NCBI GenBank assembly: GCA_944383885.1
Contig: CALWRF010000011.1
Span: 1 to 64,000 of the forward strand
DNA from: an uncultured Clostridia bacterium
GTDB lineage: Bacteria; Bacillota; Clostridia; Lachnospirales; Anaerotignaceae
DNA length: 64,000 nucleotides
Direction of reading: 5' to 3'
Positions 1-9,117 of this stretch are shown piece by piece. A model generated the notes under the pieces. That model saw only the letters and a program-made list of their open reading frames with translations, was not told where the DNA came from and made no database searches. The position numbers were made by a program, and so were the translations under genes. Numbering within the stretch: position 1 is the stretch's first letter; each line of letters begins with the position of its first letter.

Positions 1-485
1 AGAGATGCGGTATGTTCTATGTAAACCAAAGATGGCTTGGCGGAATGCTTACAAACTTCTCTACAATTAAAACAAGAATCGCAAGGCTTAAAGAGCTTGA
101 GCAGATGCAGGAGGACGGAACTTTTGACGTGCTTTCCAAAAAAGAGGTTGCCGGTCTTCTTCATGAGAAAGAGAAGCTTGAGAACAATATCGGCGGAATT
201 AAAGAAATGACAAGAATTCCTGACGTTATGTTCATTGTTGACCCAAGAAAAGAAAGAATAGCTATTCAGGAAGCTCACATTCTTGGAATTCCTGTTGTGG
301 CCATAGTTGACACAAACTGCGACCCAGAGGAAGTTGACTATGTAATTCCTGGCAACGACGACGCTATCCGTGCCGTAAAACTTATTGCCGGAAAAATAGC
401 CGACGCTGTTATCGAGGCAAAGCAGGGCGAACAGGACGCTGTTGAGGAAGCAGCTGAGGAAACTGTTTCAGCCGACGCTGAGTAA
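1..485 (+). CDS. rpsB: 30S ribosomal protein S2, 3' part
   Basis: S2 is a structural protein of the small ribosomal subunit. The gene enters from the left edge: the frame is open from base 3 (Arg-Cys-Gly before the Met at 12), so the methionine at 12 is internal. The visible C-terminal part of about 160 residues carries family hallmarks: [10 protein letters not shown] near the cut, then [13 protein letters not shown] and the segment [20 protein letters not shown]. The N-terminal third is missing. The acidic Ala/Glu-rich tail is normal for the family. It is followed by a terminator hairpin and tsf, the usual rpsB-tsf order. Identification is secure; only the true start is unseen. Confidence 0.97.
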   Translation, partial: RCGMFYVNQRWLGGMLTNFSTIKTRIARLKELEQMQEDGTFDVLSKKEVAGLLHEKEKLENNIGGIKEMTRIPDVMFIVDPRKERIAIQEAHILGIPVVAIVDTNCDPEEVDYVIPGNDDAIRAVKLIAGKIADAVIEAKQGEQDAVEEAAEETVSADAE

Positions 486-501
486 TTTTTTCAGACATAT
501 T

Positions 502-537
502 GGCTTCAGCCAAGGGCGCTTTGGCTGAAGCCTTTTA
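502..537 (+). terminator. Intrinsic terminator/attenuator between rpsB and tsf
   Basis: A perfect 12-bp stem (502-513 with 521-532, loop 514-520) is followed by four T residues. It begins 16 bases after the rpsB stop and ends about 35 bases before the tsf ribosome site. The short T-tract suggests partial termination, lowering tsf relative to rpsB. Confidence 0.75.
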
Positions 538-588
538 AATAATTTCTTATTTTTAATAATTTTGAACACACTAAGGAGGATAAATAAA

Positions 589-1521
589 ATGGCAATTACC
601 GCTGCTATGATTAAAGAATTAAGAGAGAGCACAGGCGTTGGAATGCTTGACTGCAAAAAAGCACTTGCCGAGGCCGACGGAGATATGGACAAGGCTGTTG
701 AAATTTTAAGGGAAAAGGGTCTTGCCGCTTCGGCTAAAAAAGCCGGAAGAATTGCTGCTGAAGGCATTGTATACGCTTCTATAACTGACGACAATAAGAC
801 AGGCGTTCTTGTTGAGGTTAACTCCGAAACAGACTTTGTTGCTAAAAACGCCGTTTTCAGAGAGTATGTTGACCAGGTGGCTCAGCAGGCCATAGCTTCT
901 GACGCCGCTAATATGGACGCTTTCCTTGCCGAGCAGTGGAACGCTGACCCTTCGGTTACTGTTGCCGAGGCCCTTAGCCAGGAAGTTGCCGTTATAGGCG
1001 AGAATCTTAAAATAAGACGCTATGAGAAGTTCGTTAGAACAGAAAGCGGAAGACTTGTTTCTTATATCCATGGCGGCGGAAGAATCGGCGTTCTTGTAGA
1101 GCTTATCTGCGCTAAAGAGGCTGATGAGCTTGAGGAGCTTGGAAAGAATATAGCAATGCAGATTGCCGCTCTTAACCCTAAGTTTATCGCAACAGAGGAC
1201 GTTCCTCAGGATTTTATTGACCATGAAATGGAGATTCTTGTTAAACAGGCTCAGGAGGACCCTAAAAACGCCAATAAACCGGAAGAAATCCTTCAGAAAA
1301 TGGTTACAGGAAGACTTAAAAAAGAGCTTAAGGAATTCTGCCTTGTTGACCAGGCTTATGTTAAAGATGGCGATATGACAGTTCAGCAGTACATTGATTC
1401 TGTTGCAAAAGCTGTTGGCGCACCTATTAAGCTTTCACGTTTTGTTCGTTATGAAACAGGCGAAGGTCTTGCTAAGAAAGAAGAAAACTTTGCTGAAGAA
1501 GTTGCTAAGGCAATGAACTAA
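589..1521 (+). CDS. tsf: Elongation factor Ts
   Basis: EF-Ts is the cytoplasmic guanine nucleotide exchange factor that regenerates EF-Tu-GTP. The 310-residue product has the N-terminal UBA-like helical domain (residues about 1-45, with STGVGMLDCKKAL) and the EF-Tu-contacting TDFVAKN motif at 81-87, followed by the core subdomains. The ATG at 589 is chosen because AAGGAGGA (572-579) lies 9 bases upstream; an upstream in-frame TTG at 562 has no ribosome site. It sits directly after rpsB, separated by a hairpin, and is followed by its own terminator. Length and sequence are typical. Confidence 0.97.
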   Translation: MAITAAMIKELRESTGVGMLDCKKALAEADGDMDKAVEILREKGLAASAKKAGRIAAEGIVYASITDDNKTGVLVEVNSETDFVAKNAVFREYVDQVAQQAIASDAANMDAFLAEQWNADPSVTVAEALSQEVAVIGENLKIRRYEKFVRTESGRLVSYIHGGGRIGVLVELICAKEADELEELGKNIAMQIAALNPKFIATEDVPQDFIDHEMEILVKQAQEDPKNANKPEEILQKMVTGRLKKELKEFCLVDQAYVKDGDMTVQQYIDSVAKAVGAPIKLSRFVRYETGEGLAKKEENFAEEVAKAMN

Positions 1522-1537
1522 TAACTTGCTGGATTTA

Positions 1538-1573
1538 AAAAGGGATACGCTTTTATGGCGTATCTCTTTTTTG
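1538..1573 (+). terminator. Intrinsic terminator after tsf
   Basis: Stem AGGGATACGC (1541-1550) pairs with GCGTATCTCT (1558-1567) with one wobble, loop TTTTATG, followed by a run of T. Confidence 0.85.
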
Positions 1574-1699
1574 TATGATATTTATGTTAAAAAATATTTT
1601 ATAGATATTATTATAAGCTGATATATGTTATAATACCTTTTAAGTTTATTAGAAAGTTTCAAAGTAAAGTATTAAAATTTTTGACTGGGGAGAATTTAT

Positions 1700-2854
1700 T
1701 TGGAACTGAACAAAGAAAATATTAAGCGGATAATATTTATTATAGTCATAAGCCTTGTTATTTTTTGGGGTCTTAATCATTACAATATAATTTTAAATGG
1801 TGTATCATACGGAATTTCTATATTGTTTCCGTTTATACTTGGTTTATGCATAGCGTTTGTGGTTAATGTAATACTGCGGATTGTAGAAAGTGTTTGGGAC
1901 TATATATTTAAAAATAAAAATAATATTAAAACAAAGGGTAGTTTAAAAAGGGCTGTATGCGTTTGTATAAGTTTTTTGTTTGTTTTCAGCGTATTATTTA
2001 TTGTTATATTTATAATTGCGCCTGAGCTTAATAAAACAGTTGTATCTGCAATTGATATGGCGCCGCAGTATATAAACGAAATCGAACAAAAATGGACTGA
2101 GCTTACTGAAAAATTTGCTGAATATTCCATAACATTACCGCAGTTTGACAAAAGCTCAAGCGAAATAACGGAGAATATAAAAGAATTTTTAAAAGAAAGC
2201 GGAAATTATTTAATTAATAAAACTTTTGAGGTTACTTTTTCGATTTTTTCACTCATATTTAATATTGTGCTTGGCATGGTATTTGCCATATATATTTTAA
2301 TGGGAAAAGAAAAACTTGTTAAACAATGCAAAAAAGTTATATTCGCTTTTTTACCTGAAAGCAAGGCAAAAAGCTTAATTGATATTCTACGCCTTTCAAA
2401 TACGACTTTTACTAATTTTGTTACCGGTCAGTTTACGGAAGCAATTATTATAGGGGTTCTATGCTTTGTAGGAATGCTTATATTAAAAATACCGTTTGCG
2501 CTTATAATATCCGTTTTAGTTGGCTTTACGGCGCTTATACCGGTATTTGGCGCTTTTATAGGCACGTTTGTAGGTATATTCCTTATTATAATGGTTGAAC
2601 CAATAAAGGCTGTGTGGTTTGTTATATTTATTGTTGTATTACAGCAGATGGAGGGAAATTTGATTTATCCTCGCGTAGTTGGCAAATCAGTTGGTCTTCC
2701 TGGAATTTGGGTGCTTCTTGCAGTAACTGTAGGGGGAAGCGCATTCGGCATTGTAGGCATGCTTATAAGTGTTCCTGTCTGTTCAGTATTATATACGCTT
2801 TTGTCTAAAGAAATAAATAAAAGGCTTAAAAATAAAAATAGCTTAATAGATTAA
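1700..2854 (+). CDS. AI-2E family transporter / PerM-like membrane protein
   Basis: A 384-residue polytopic membrane protein of the AI-2E transporter (PerM/YdiK/YtvI) family. It has a hydrophobic pair near residues 10-55, a segment at about 75-95, a hydrophilic region at about 100-165 that is expected outside, then a C-terminal block of hydrophobic segments with the family-typical region ALIPVFGAFIGTF and the QQMEGNLIYPRVVG signature. Family members have been tied to autoinducer-2 export, sodium/proton exchange or sporulation, so the substrate is open. The TTG start at 1700 is set by GGGGAG (1687-1692) 7 bases upstream. It is a single-gene unit with terminators on both sides. Confidence 0.85.
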   Translation: MELNKENIKRIIFIIVISLVIFWGLNHYNIILNGVSYGISILFPFILGLCIAFVVNVILRIVESVWDYIFKNKNNIKTKGSLKRAVCVCISFLFVFSVLFIVIFIIAPELNKTVVSAIDMAPQYINEIEQKWTELTEKFAEYSITLPQFDKSSSEITENIKEFLKESGNYLINKTFEVTFSIFSLIFNIVLGMVFAIYILMGKEKLVKQCKKVIFAFLPESKAKSLIDILRLSNTTFTNFVTGQFTEAIIIGVLCFVGMLILKIPFALIISVLVGFTALIPVFGAFIGTFVGIFLIIMVEPIKAVWFVIFIVVLQQMEGNLIYPRVVGKSVGLPGIWVLLAVTVGGSAFGIVGMLISVPVCSVLYTLLSKEINKRLKNKNSLID

Positions 2855-2866
2855 TTTTTAGAGTAC

Positions 2867-2911
2867 AAAGTAATGCTTGTGGATAGTTTGTTTTAAGAGC
2901 ATTACTTTTTC
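2867..2911 (+). terminator. Intrinsic terminator after the AI-2E family gene
   Basis: Stem AAAGTAATGCT (2867-2877) pairs with AGCATTACTTT (2898-2908), followed by T residues. The bases after it (2905-2938) hold three low-complexity copies of TTTTTCTAA. Confidence 0.8.
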
Positions 2912-3035
2912 TAATTTTTTCTAACTTTTTCTAACTTATTAAATCTAAAAGGGTAATTATTCTTATTGTTTTTGAATTTATTTTTTCCTGCATGGAATAA
3001 TTAAAATATACTCAATACATGAAAGGAATGATATT

Positions 3036-3896
3036 ATGGATATGTTTTCCATTGCAGGTTTAAGGAAGTCCGTAAGGAATTTTACTAAAAAAACATTTGA
3101 TGAAAATACAAAAAAAGAAATAATTGATTTTTTTGCAAAATGTGAAAAATTTGATGAAAGCATAAAAACAGAAGTAAAATTTTTTGATAAAAAAGACCTG
3201 CCTGAAGAAGCTGAAAATAACGGCGGCTATAACGGTTTTTTAATTGAAGCGCCATATTATATTGCTGTATATTCGGAAAAAAAGACATGCTTTATCGAAA
3301 ATGCCGGATATATGGGTGAAAATATAATATTCAAGCTTACAAGCATGGGTATAGACAGCTGCTGGATAACACTTAAACAGGATTATGTAATAAGCCAGCC
3401 GGACAGCAAAATGCGTCTGACAGGATTAATAGCTGCGGGCTACGGCGCTAAGTTTAAAAATCCCAAAATAATAAATAAAATGATTTGGGGCAAAGGCTAT
3501 GATAATTTAAAAGTTGTTAATATTGATACTGACAATAAAGCACGAAAAGAGGTTACTGAAATAGTTTATATGAATGAATACGGAAATAATATTACTATGG
3601 ATGAACTATCCTCAAGCGGCATAGAGGAAGGATTTTATGCTGCAAGACATGCGCCTTCAGCCCTTAACCGGCAGCCGTGGAGATTTATACTTGACAATGA
3701 ATTTGTTGTGCTTGTTATAAAAAAAGACGAGTATACGAATATATATGAGGCTAAAATAGATGCCGGGACAGTTATGTTTAATTTTGCAGCGGTTATTACA
3801 GAAAGAGTATTTAAAATCAAGTGGGTTGTCGGTAAACCGGAGAAGAATTATAAAATTCCAGATGACTGCGTTATAGCAGCTTACTGCCATATTTAA
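3036..3896 (+). CDS. Nitroreductase-like flavoprotein (TM1586 type)
   Basis: A 286-residue soluble protein resembling the tandem half-domain nitroreductases typified by Thermotoga TM1586. The N-terminal half opens with AGLRKSVRNFTKKTF, the usual R-S-x-R type FMN-contact start, and contains GFLIEAPYYIAVYSE and the NAGYMGENIIFKLTSMGI helix. The C-terminal half repeats the pattern (SSSGIEEGFYAARHAPSALN, then QPWRF, the FMN-binding RQPWRF region). Such proteins are predicted to bind FMN and reduce small molecules with NAD(P)H; the substrate is unknown. The ATG at 3036 has GAAAGGA upstream at 3021-3027. It stands alone between a terminator and the ilv promoter. Confidence 0.8.
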   Translation: MDMFSIAGLRKSVRNFTKKTFDENTKKEIIDFFAKCEKFDESIKTEVKFFDKKDLPEEAENNGGYNGFLIEAPYYIAVYSEKKTCFIENAGYMGENIIFKLTSMGIDSCWITLKQDYVISQPDSKMRLTGLIAAGYGAKFKNPKIINKMIWGKGYDNLKVVNIDTDNKARKEVTEIVYMNEYGNNITMDELSSSGIEEGFYAARHAPSALNRQPWRFILDNEFVVLVIKKDEYTNIYEAKIDAGTVMFNFAAVITERVFKIKWVVGKPEKNYKIPDDCVIAAYCHI

Positions 3897-3961
3897 TACA
3901 TGAATGAAATTAATTATAATGGTAAAAATGTTTATTTTATTAAAAAAATTCAGCAAAACTA

Positions 3962-3990
3962 TTGACATTTGTAATTTTTAGGTTTATACT
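3962..3990 (+). promoter_or_regulatory. Sigma-A promoter of the ilv operon
   Basis: TTGACA (3962-3967), a 17-base spacer and TATACT (3985-3990), placed about 70 bases before the leader peptide start. It is a near-consensus housekeeping promoter, as expected for an operon controlled after initiation by attenuation. Confidence 0.8.
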
Positions 3991-4058
3991 TCCTATAAAT
4001 TTAACTCTTATTTTTCGGGCAAAACATTATGGTAAATAATTTAAAGGAGAAAAAGACA

Positions 4059-4172
4059 ATGTTTAACTTTAACGCTGCCATCGTCATTATTAACATTATT
4101 AACCTCATCATTGATGAGGCTATTTGTGTTGGTAAAAAGCGTTTGGTAAGGTTAAAGATTTCATGGGTTTAA
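4059..4172 (+). CDS. ilv operon leader peptide (Ile/Val/Leu-rich)
   Basis: A 37-codon ORF, ATG at 4059 and TAA at 4170, preceded by AAAGGAGA (4043-4050) at 8 bases. The peptide has 9 Ile, 4 Val and 3 Leu, with a dense run at residues 8-18 (IVIINIINLII). It lies between a strong promoter and a terminator hairpin that precedes ilvB, which is the layout of a leader peptide whose translation senses charged branched-chain tRNAs. The peptide is probably not functional as a protein. Ile-rich leaders of ilv operons are established in enterobacteria; in Firmicutes T-boxes are the usual device, so this is an unusual arrangement. The ORF, ribosome site and composition are seen directly; the mechanism is inferred. 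Confidence 0.85.
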   Translation: MFNFNAAIVIINIINLIIDEAICVGKKRLVRLKISWV

Positions 4173-4211
4173 AAAAATAAGTTAAACTCAAAGCCATATC
4201 AGCCAAACGCT
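4099..4211 (+). promoter_or_regulatory. Alternative RNA pairings of the ilv attenuator (protector and antiterminator)
   Basis: Three competing pairings are visible. TTAACCT (4099-4105, inside the Ile codon run) can pair with AGGTTAA (4149-4155). AGCGTTTGGT (4138-4147) can pair with GCCAAACGCT (4202-4211), which would open the terminator stem. A small perfect hairpin also exists at 4103-4119. A ribosome stalled on codons 8-18 would cover the first segment and free the second to form the antiterminator. Confidence 0.7.
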
Positions 4212-4226
4212 GATATGGCTTTTTTG
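4191..4226 (+). terminator. ilv attenuator terminator
   Basis: A perfect 13-bp stem (4191-4203 with 4209-4221, loop CAAAC) followed by a T-tract. It lies 18 bases after the leader stop and about 30 bases before ilvB, so it must be read through for the operon to be expressed. Confidence 0.9.
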
Positions 4227-4256
4227 TTTATTTGAATCAGGGATTTTGAAAGGGGA

Positions 4257-5924
4257 ATGAAGAAAATGTTGTTAACAGGCTGTGAAATAATAATGGAGGT
4301 ATTAGCCGAACAGGGTGTGGATACTGTATTTGGATACCCCGGAGGACAGGTTCTAAATATCTATGATGCGCTTTATAAAAACCAGCATAGAATTAAGCAT
4401 GTTTTAACAGCTCATGAACAGGGCGCAAGCCATGCAGCAGATGGTTACAGCAGGGCAAGCGGAAAAGTTGGCGTTTGCATAGCAACAAGCGGACCGGGCG
4501 CAACAAACCTTATGACAGGCTTAGCTACAGCTCATGCTGATTCAATTCCGGTTGTGGCAATTACAGGCAATGTGCCTATGGAGCTTATTGGAACAGACAG
4601 CTTTCAGGAAGTAGACACTATAGGTCTTTCAATACCGGTTACTAAACATTCTTTTCTTGTTAAATCGATAGATACACTGGCTTACACTTTAAGGGAGGCT
4701 TTCCGGTTTGCAAAAAGCGGTCGTCCCGGACCTGTACTTGTGGATATTCCGAAAAATGTTCAGGTAGCCAAGACTGAGTATGAGCCTATGGGCGAAGTTG
4801 AAAAAACACCTGATATCAGTCCGGATAAAGACCTTCTTGACGAGGCTGTAAAACTTATAAACAATTGTAAAAAGCCTGTTATATACTGCGGCGGCGGAGT
4901 AATAAACGGAAACTGTTCGGAATATATAGAACCCTTAGCCGAAAAATGCGGTGCTTACGGAGTATTCTCTATGATGGGACTTACTGCTATGGATTGTGAA
5001 AATCCGAGACATTTGGGAATGAGCGGCATGCATGGAAGATATGCGGCAACTAAAACACTTACACAGGCAGACCTTGTTTTGGCAGCAGGTGTAAGATTTA
5101 CAGAACGAGCGACAGGAAACAAGGCTAAATTTGCCGAGCACGCTAAAATAATCCATTTGGATATTGACCCGGCAGAGCACGGGAAAAATATAGACGCTGA
5201 TTTGAAAATACTGGGAAACTTAAAAGAATCCCTTAAATATATATTTGAAAACATAGATGAAAAGTCAAACCCTCAATGGGACAATGAAGTTGAAAAGTAC
5301 AAGGCTAAAGAAAATGAAAACAGGGTTGAAACAAACGCATTAATGCCATGGAATGTAATAGAAACTGTTAACAAAAAAACCTCAGATGATACAAATATAG
5401 CAACCGATGTAGGTCAGCATCAAATGTGGGTGGCTCAGTATTATAAATTCAAAAAACCAAGAACACATCTTACAAGCGGCGGTCTTGGAACAATGGGCTA
5501 TGGAATGGGAGCAGCTATAGGCGCGTGTTTAGCAACAAAAAGACGTACTGTTTTGTTTACCGGCGACGGAAGTTTTGGAATGAATCTTAATGAACTTGCA
5601 ACGGCTGTTTCTCAAAACCTGCCGCTTACAGTTGTTATACTTAACAATAACCGTCTTGGAATGATAAGGCAGTGGCAGAGTTTATTCTTTGATAATCATT
5701 TTATGGCAACTGTTCTTGACAGAAAAACAGATTTTGTAAAACTTGCCGATGCCTTTGGAGCCAAAGGGTACAGAGCGGAAAACATTGAAGAACTTAACAG
5801 CGCCCTTGATAAGGCGTTTGCTTTAAATTCACCTTGTGTTATAGATTGTATAATACCAAATGACGAAAATGTACTTCCAATGGTTCCGCCAAATGGTTCA
5901 GTAGAAAATATGATAATAAAATAA
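4257..5924 (+). CDS. ilvB: Acetolactate synthase large (catalytic) subunit
   Basis: Catalyses the first shared step of valine, leucine and isoleucine synthesis, condensing pyruvate with pyruvate or 2-oxobutyrate using thiamine diphosphate and FAD. The 555 residues show the N-terminal ThDP domain with catalytic Glu near residue 54 (TAHEQGASHAADGYSR), the central FAD domain, and the C-terminal ThDP/Mg motif starting GDGSF near residue 436 and ending NNNRLGM. Two starts are possible: ATG 4257 lies only one base after AGGGG, whereas ATG 4266 (MLLTGCEII) is 10 bases away and gives the N-terminus usual in the family. It is followed by ilvN and ilvC. Controlled by the upstream peptide attenuator. 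Confidence 0.95.
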   Translation: MKKMLLTGCEIIMEVLAEQGVDTVFGYPGGQVLNIYDALYKNQHRIKHVLTAHEQGASHAADGYSRASGKVGVCIATSGPGATNLMTGLATAHADSIPVVAITGNVPMELIGTDSFQEVDTIGLSIPVTKHSFLVKSIDTLAYTLREAFRFAKSGRPGPVLVDIPKNVQVAKTEYEPMGEVEKTPDISPDKDLLDEAVKLINNCKKPVIYCGGGVINGNCSEYIEPLAEKCGAYGVFSMMGLTAMDCENPRHLGMSGMHGRYAATKTLTQADLVLAAGVRFTERATGNKAKFAEHAKIIHLDIDPAEHGKNIDADLKILGNLKESLKYIFENIDEKSNPQWDNEVEKYKAKENENRVETNALMPWNVIETVNKKTSDDTNIATDVGQHQMWVAQYYKFKKPRTHLTSGGLGTMGYGMGAAIGACLATKRRTVLFTGDGSFGMNLNELATAVSQNLPLTVVILNNNRLGMIRQWQSLFFDNHFMATVLDRKTDFVKLADAFGAKGYRAENIEELNSALDKAFALNSPCVIDCIIPNDENVLPMVPPNGSVENMIIK

Positions 5925-5942
5925 GGAGGTAAAAGTATATGA

Positions 5943-6470
5943 ATGAAAAATACTTTATCAATAGTTGTTACAAATCAGCCGGGAGTGCTTACAAGGATTT
6001 CATCGCTTTTCAGCCAGAGGGACTTTAATATTGACACTTTTACCTCGGGAAAGACAGAAGATGACGATTATGCCAGAATAACAATTACAGCAAGCGGCGA
6101 CAGCAGAAAAAAAGACCAGATGATAAAACAGATTTCAAAGCTTTATGATGTTAAAAAGGTTGAAGTAATGCAGCCTGAAAATACAATTTTAAGAGAGCTT
6201 TTAATTGTTAAAGTCAGCGCAAGCGGCGAAAAATTAAGGGAAATACTTGACGCAGCATCTGTTTTCAGAAGCAAAGTAGTTGATATGTCTCCAGGCTCAG
6301 TCTGCATAGAAATAACAGGCGAGACAAGCAAAATAGACGCGTTTTTAAATTATATAAAAGACTATGGTATACTGGAATACTGCCGGACTGGGCTTATTGC
6401 AGTCCAGAGAGGCAAACAGTGCCTTTTTGAACACAAAAAGAATTCAAAAAACGAAACAAAAACTGCTTAA
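5943..6470 (+). CDS. ilvN: Acetolactate synthase small (regulatory) subunit
   Basis: The 175-residue regulatory partner of IlvB, which confers valine feedback inhibition. An N-terminal ACT domain (about residues 3-75, opening TLSIVVTNQPGVLTRIS) is followed by the C-terminal activation domain (LIVKVSASGEKLREIL). AAGGAGG at 5923-5929 fits ATG 5943; an ATG at 5939 is out of frame. It lies 18 bases after ilvB. The length is normal for the short ilvH/ilvN form. Confidence 0.94.
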   Translation: MKNTLSIVVTNQPGVLTRISSLFSQRDFNIDTFTSGKTEDDDYARITITASGDSRKKDQMIKQISKLYDVKKVEVMQPENTILRELLIVKVSASGEKLREILDAASVFRSKVVDMSPGSVCIEITGETSKIDAFLNYIKDYGILEYCRTGLIAVQRGKQCLFEHKKNSKNETKTA

Positions 6471-6502
6471 TTTATGCCAAAAGGCATTAAAAATATTTAT
6501 AA

Positions 6503-7507
<1,005 letters not shown>

Positions 7508-7561
7508 TAAGTTTTGCTGGTTTTGTAATTTAGCAGTATACATACAGATTTTATTTTAAAT

Positions 7562-7606
7562 AAACAGCGGCTGTAAACTTAAAATGTCTATAACCGCTGT
7601 TTTTGT
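7562..7606 (+). terminator. Intrinsic terminator of the ilv operon
   Basis: AACAGCGG (7563-7570) pairs with CCGCTGTT (7594-7601), with a long AT-rich loop, followed by TTTG. Confidence 0.75.
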
Positions 7607-7649
7607 TGCTTTATGGCTTTATATTATGAAATATTTTTTAAGTACTATG

Positions 7650-7678
7650 TTGACAAAATCATCCCGCTGATTTATTAT
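7650..7678 (+). promoter_or_regulatory. Sigma-A promoter of ispF
   Basis: TTGACA (7650-7655), 17 bases, TATTAT (7673-7678). It is 32 bases upstream of the ispF start and probably also feeds the T-box leader downstream. Confidence 0.7.
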
Positions 7679-7709
7679 AGACGAAAGTCGCTTAAAAAGA
7701 GGTGCTTAA

Positions 7710-8183
7710 ATGCGTATAGGTTATGGCTATGATGTTCACAGGCTTGTTGAAGGTAGAAAACTTATAATAGGCGGTGTTGACATACCTTATGAAAAAGGTC
7801 TTTTAGGTCATTCAGACGCCGATGTTCTGCTGCATGCTGTTATGGATTCGCTACTTGGTGCTGCGGCACTGGGAGATATAGGAAAACATTTTCCTGACAG
7901 CGATGAAAGGTTTAAAGGTATTTCTTCAATTAAGCTGTTAAAAGAAGTTTTAGCCTTGATTAATAAAAATAATTATTGTATAATAAACCTCGACGCTACA
8001 ATTATAGCCCAAAAACCTAAAATGTGGCAGTATATAGACCAAATGCGCTGCAACATTGCCGAGGCTCTTGAAATAGATGCTGATAATGTAAACGTTAAGG
8101 CAACAACAGAAGAAGGTCTTGGCTTTACCGGAAAAGAAGAAGGCATAGCGGCTAATTGTGTCTGTTTAATTGAAAAAAGATAA
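7710..8183 (+). CDS. ispF: 2-C-methyl-D-erythritol 2,4-cyclodiphosphate synthase
   Basis: Fifth enzyme of the MEP (non-mevalonate) isoprenoid pathway. It releases CMP and closes the cyclic diphosphate. 157 residues, the full family length. The metal-binding start [11 protein letters not shown] gives Asp8 and His10, and [29 protein letters not shown] supplies the third histidine and substrate contacts; the C-terminal [10 protein letters not shown] motif binds the CDP moiety. AAAGAGGTGC precedes the ATG. In many Firmicutes it neighbours ispD, gltX, cysE and cysS. Here ispD and gltX are absent and a T-box separates it from cysE. Confidence 0.96.
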   Translation: MRIGYGYDVHRLVEGRKLIIGGVDIPYEKGLLGHSDADVLLHAVMDSLLGAAALGDIGKHFPDSDERFKGISSIKLLKEVLALINKNNYCIINLDATIIAQKPKMWQYIDQMRCNIAEALEIDADNVNVKATTEEGLGFTGKEEGIAANCVCLIEKR

Positions 8184-8189
8184 AGACGG

Positions 8190-8397
8190 TGAAGAAAAAG
8201 AGTAATTTTAATGTCTTTCCCAGAGAGGACTGTGATTGGCTGGAAGCAGTCTGTTAGGTGTTTTAATGAAGTGCGTTTTGGAGTCTCACTTATGTGCGGG
8301 TTGTTCCGTTAAAGACTTAAAGTGACAGTTTTGCTGTAATTAGAGTGGAACCGCGGAGTTTATGCTTCGTCTCTGTTTAAGAGACGGAGCTTTTTTA
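8190..8397 (+). ncRNA. T-box leader, cysteine specifier (tRNA-Cys)
   Basis: A T-box riboswitch upstream of cysE-cysS. The conserved T-box AGAGTGGAACCGCGG is at 8342-8356. Stem I carries a GNUG-type element (GGCTGG near 8238) and the specifier region GAAG-TGC-GTTTTGGAG, placing the Cys codon TGC at 8272-8274, matching the downstream genes. The terminator stem is 8364-8373 with 8381-8390, followed by TTTTTT. Uncharged tRNA-Cys is expected to stabilise the antiterminator and turn on cysteine synthesis and charging. The 5' boundary is approximate. Confidence 0.93.
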
Positions 8398-8424
8398 TTA
8401 GTTAATTTCAGGGAGGGTATACAA

Positions 8425-9099
8425 ATGTCGTTTTTAAAAGAAGAAATAAAAGTAATTAAAAAGAAAGATCCGGCTATTAAAAGTTCTATAGAAGTTTTGC
8501 TTTACCCGTGTTTTTGGGCTGTTTTAAACCACAGAATAGCCCACAGGCTTTACAGAAAGAAAAAATATTTTCTTGCAAGGCTTGTTTCACAGCTTTCGCG
8601 CTCACTTACAGGTATAGAAATTCATCCGGGAGCTAAAATAGGCAAAAATTTCTTTATTGACCATGGCATGGGTGTTGTAATAGGCGAAACATGTGAAATT
8701 GGAAACAATGTCCTTTTATATCAGGGTGTGACTCTTGGAGGTACAGGCAAAGATACAGGAAAGCGTCACCCGACAATAGGCAACAATGTTATGATAGGTT
8801 CAGGAGCTAAAGTTTTAGGACCTATTAAAGTAGGAAACAACGTAAAAATAGGTTCCGGCTCTGTTGTATTAAAAGATGTGCCTGACAATGTTACAGCTGT
8901 AGGCGTTCCTGCAAGATGGAGCAATAAATACGCTAAAAATTCTGAAAATGACCATCCGTCAGATAATATTGACCAGCTGAAAGTACCTGATATTATTCAG
9001 GACGAAATTGACTCACTTAAAAAGAAAGTTGACGACCTTGAAAAAAGAATTTCAGATAAAGAAAACAATGAACCGGCAGAATATAAGAAAGCCGAATGA
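8425..9099 (+). CDS. cysE: Serine O-acetyltransferase
   Basis: Acetylates L-serine with acetyl-CoA to O-acetylserine, the carbon acceptor for cysteine synthesis. 224 residues: an N-terminal helical part ([17 protein letters not shown]), then a left-handed beta-helix of hexapeptide repeats (about residues 65-175, including the segments [18 protein letters not shown] and [12 protein letters not shown]). The C-terminal 45 residues are charged and probably coiled coil, an extension beyond the core. GGGAGGG at 8412-8418 fits ATG 8425. It is directly under the Cys T-box and 18 bases before cysS. Confidence 0.95.
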   Translation: MSFLKEEIKVIKKKDPAIKSSIEVLLYPCFWAVLNHRIAHRLYRKKKYFLARLVSQLSRSLTGIEIHPGAKIGKNFFIDHGMGVVIGETCEIGNNVLLYQGVTLGGTGKDTGKRHPTIGNNVMIGSGAKVLGPIKVGNNVKIGSGSVVLKDVPDNVTAVGVPARWSNKYAKNSENDHPSDNIDQLKVPDIIQDEIDSLKKKVDDLEKRISDKENNEPAEYKKAE

Positions 9100-9117
9100 T
9101 TAAAAGGAGTGTTTAGT

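Noticed and set aside
2905-2938. Three tandem TTTTTCTAA units
   Set aside because: Low-complexity T-rich sequence following a terminator; too short and AT-rich to support a repeat element.
4103-4119. Perfect CCTCATC/GATGAGG hairpin as a protein operator
   Set aside because: It lies inside the leader peptide coding region and its codons explain it; it is better seen as part of the attenuator folding.
5939-5960. ATG at 5939 as start of the gene after ilvB
   Set aside because: Its frame does not encode the ACT domain; the ilvN frame starts at ATG 5943 with the same ribosome site.
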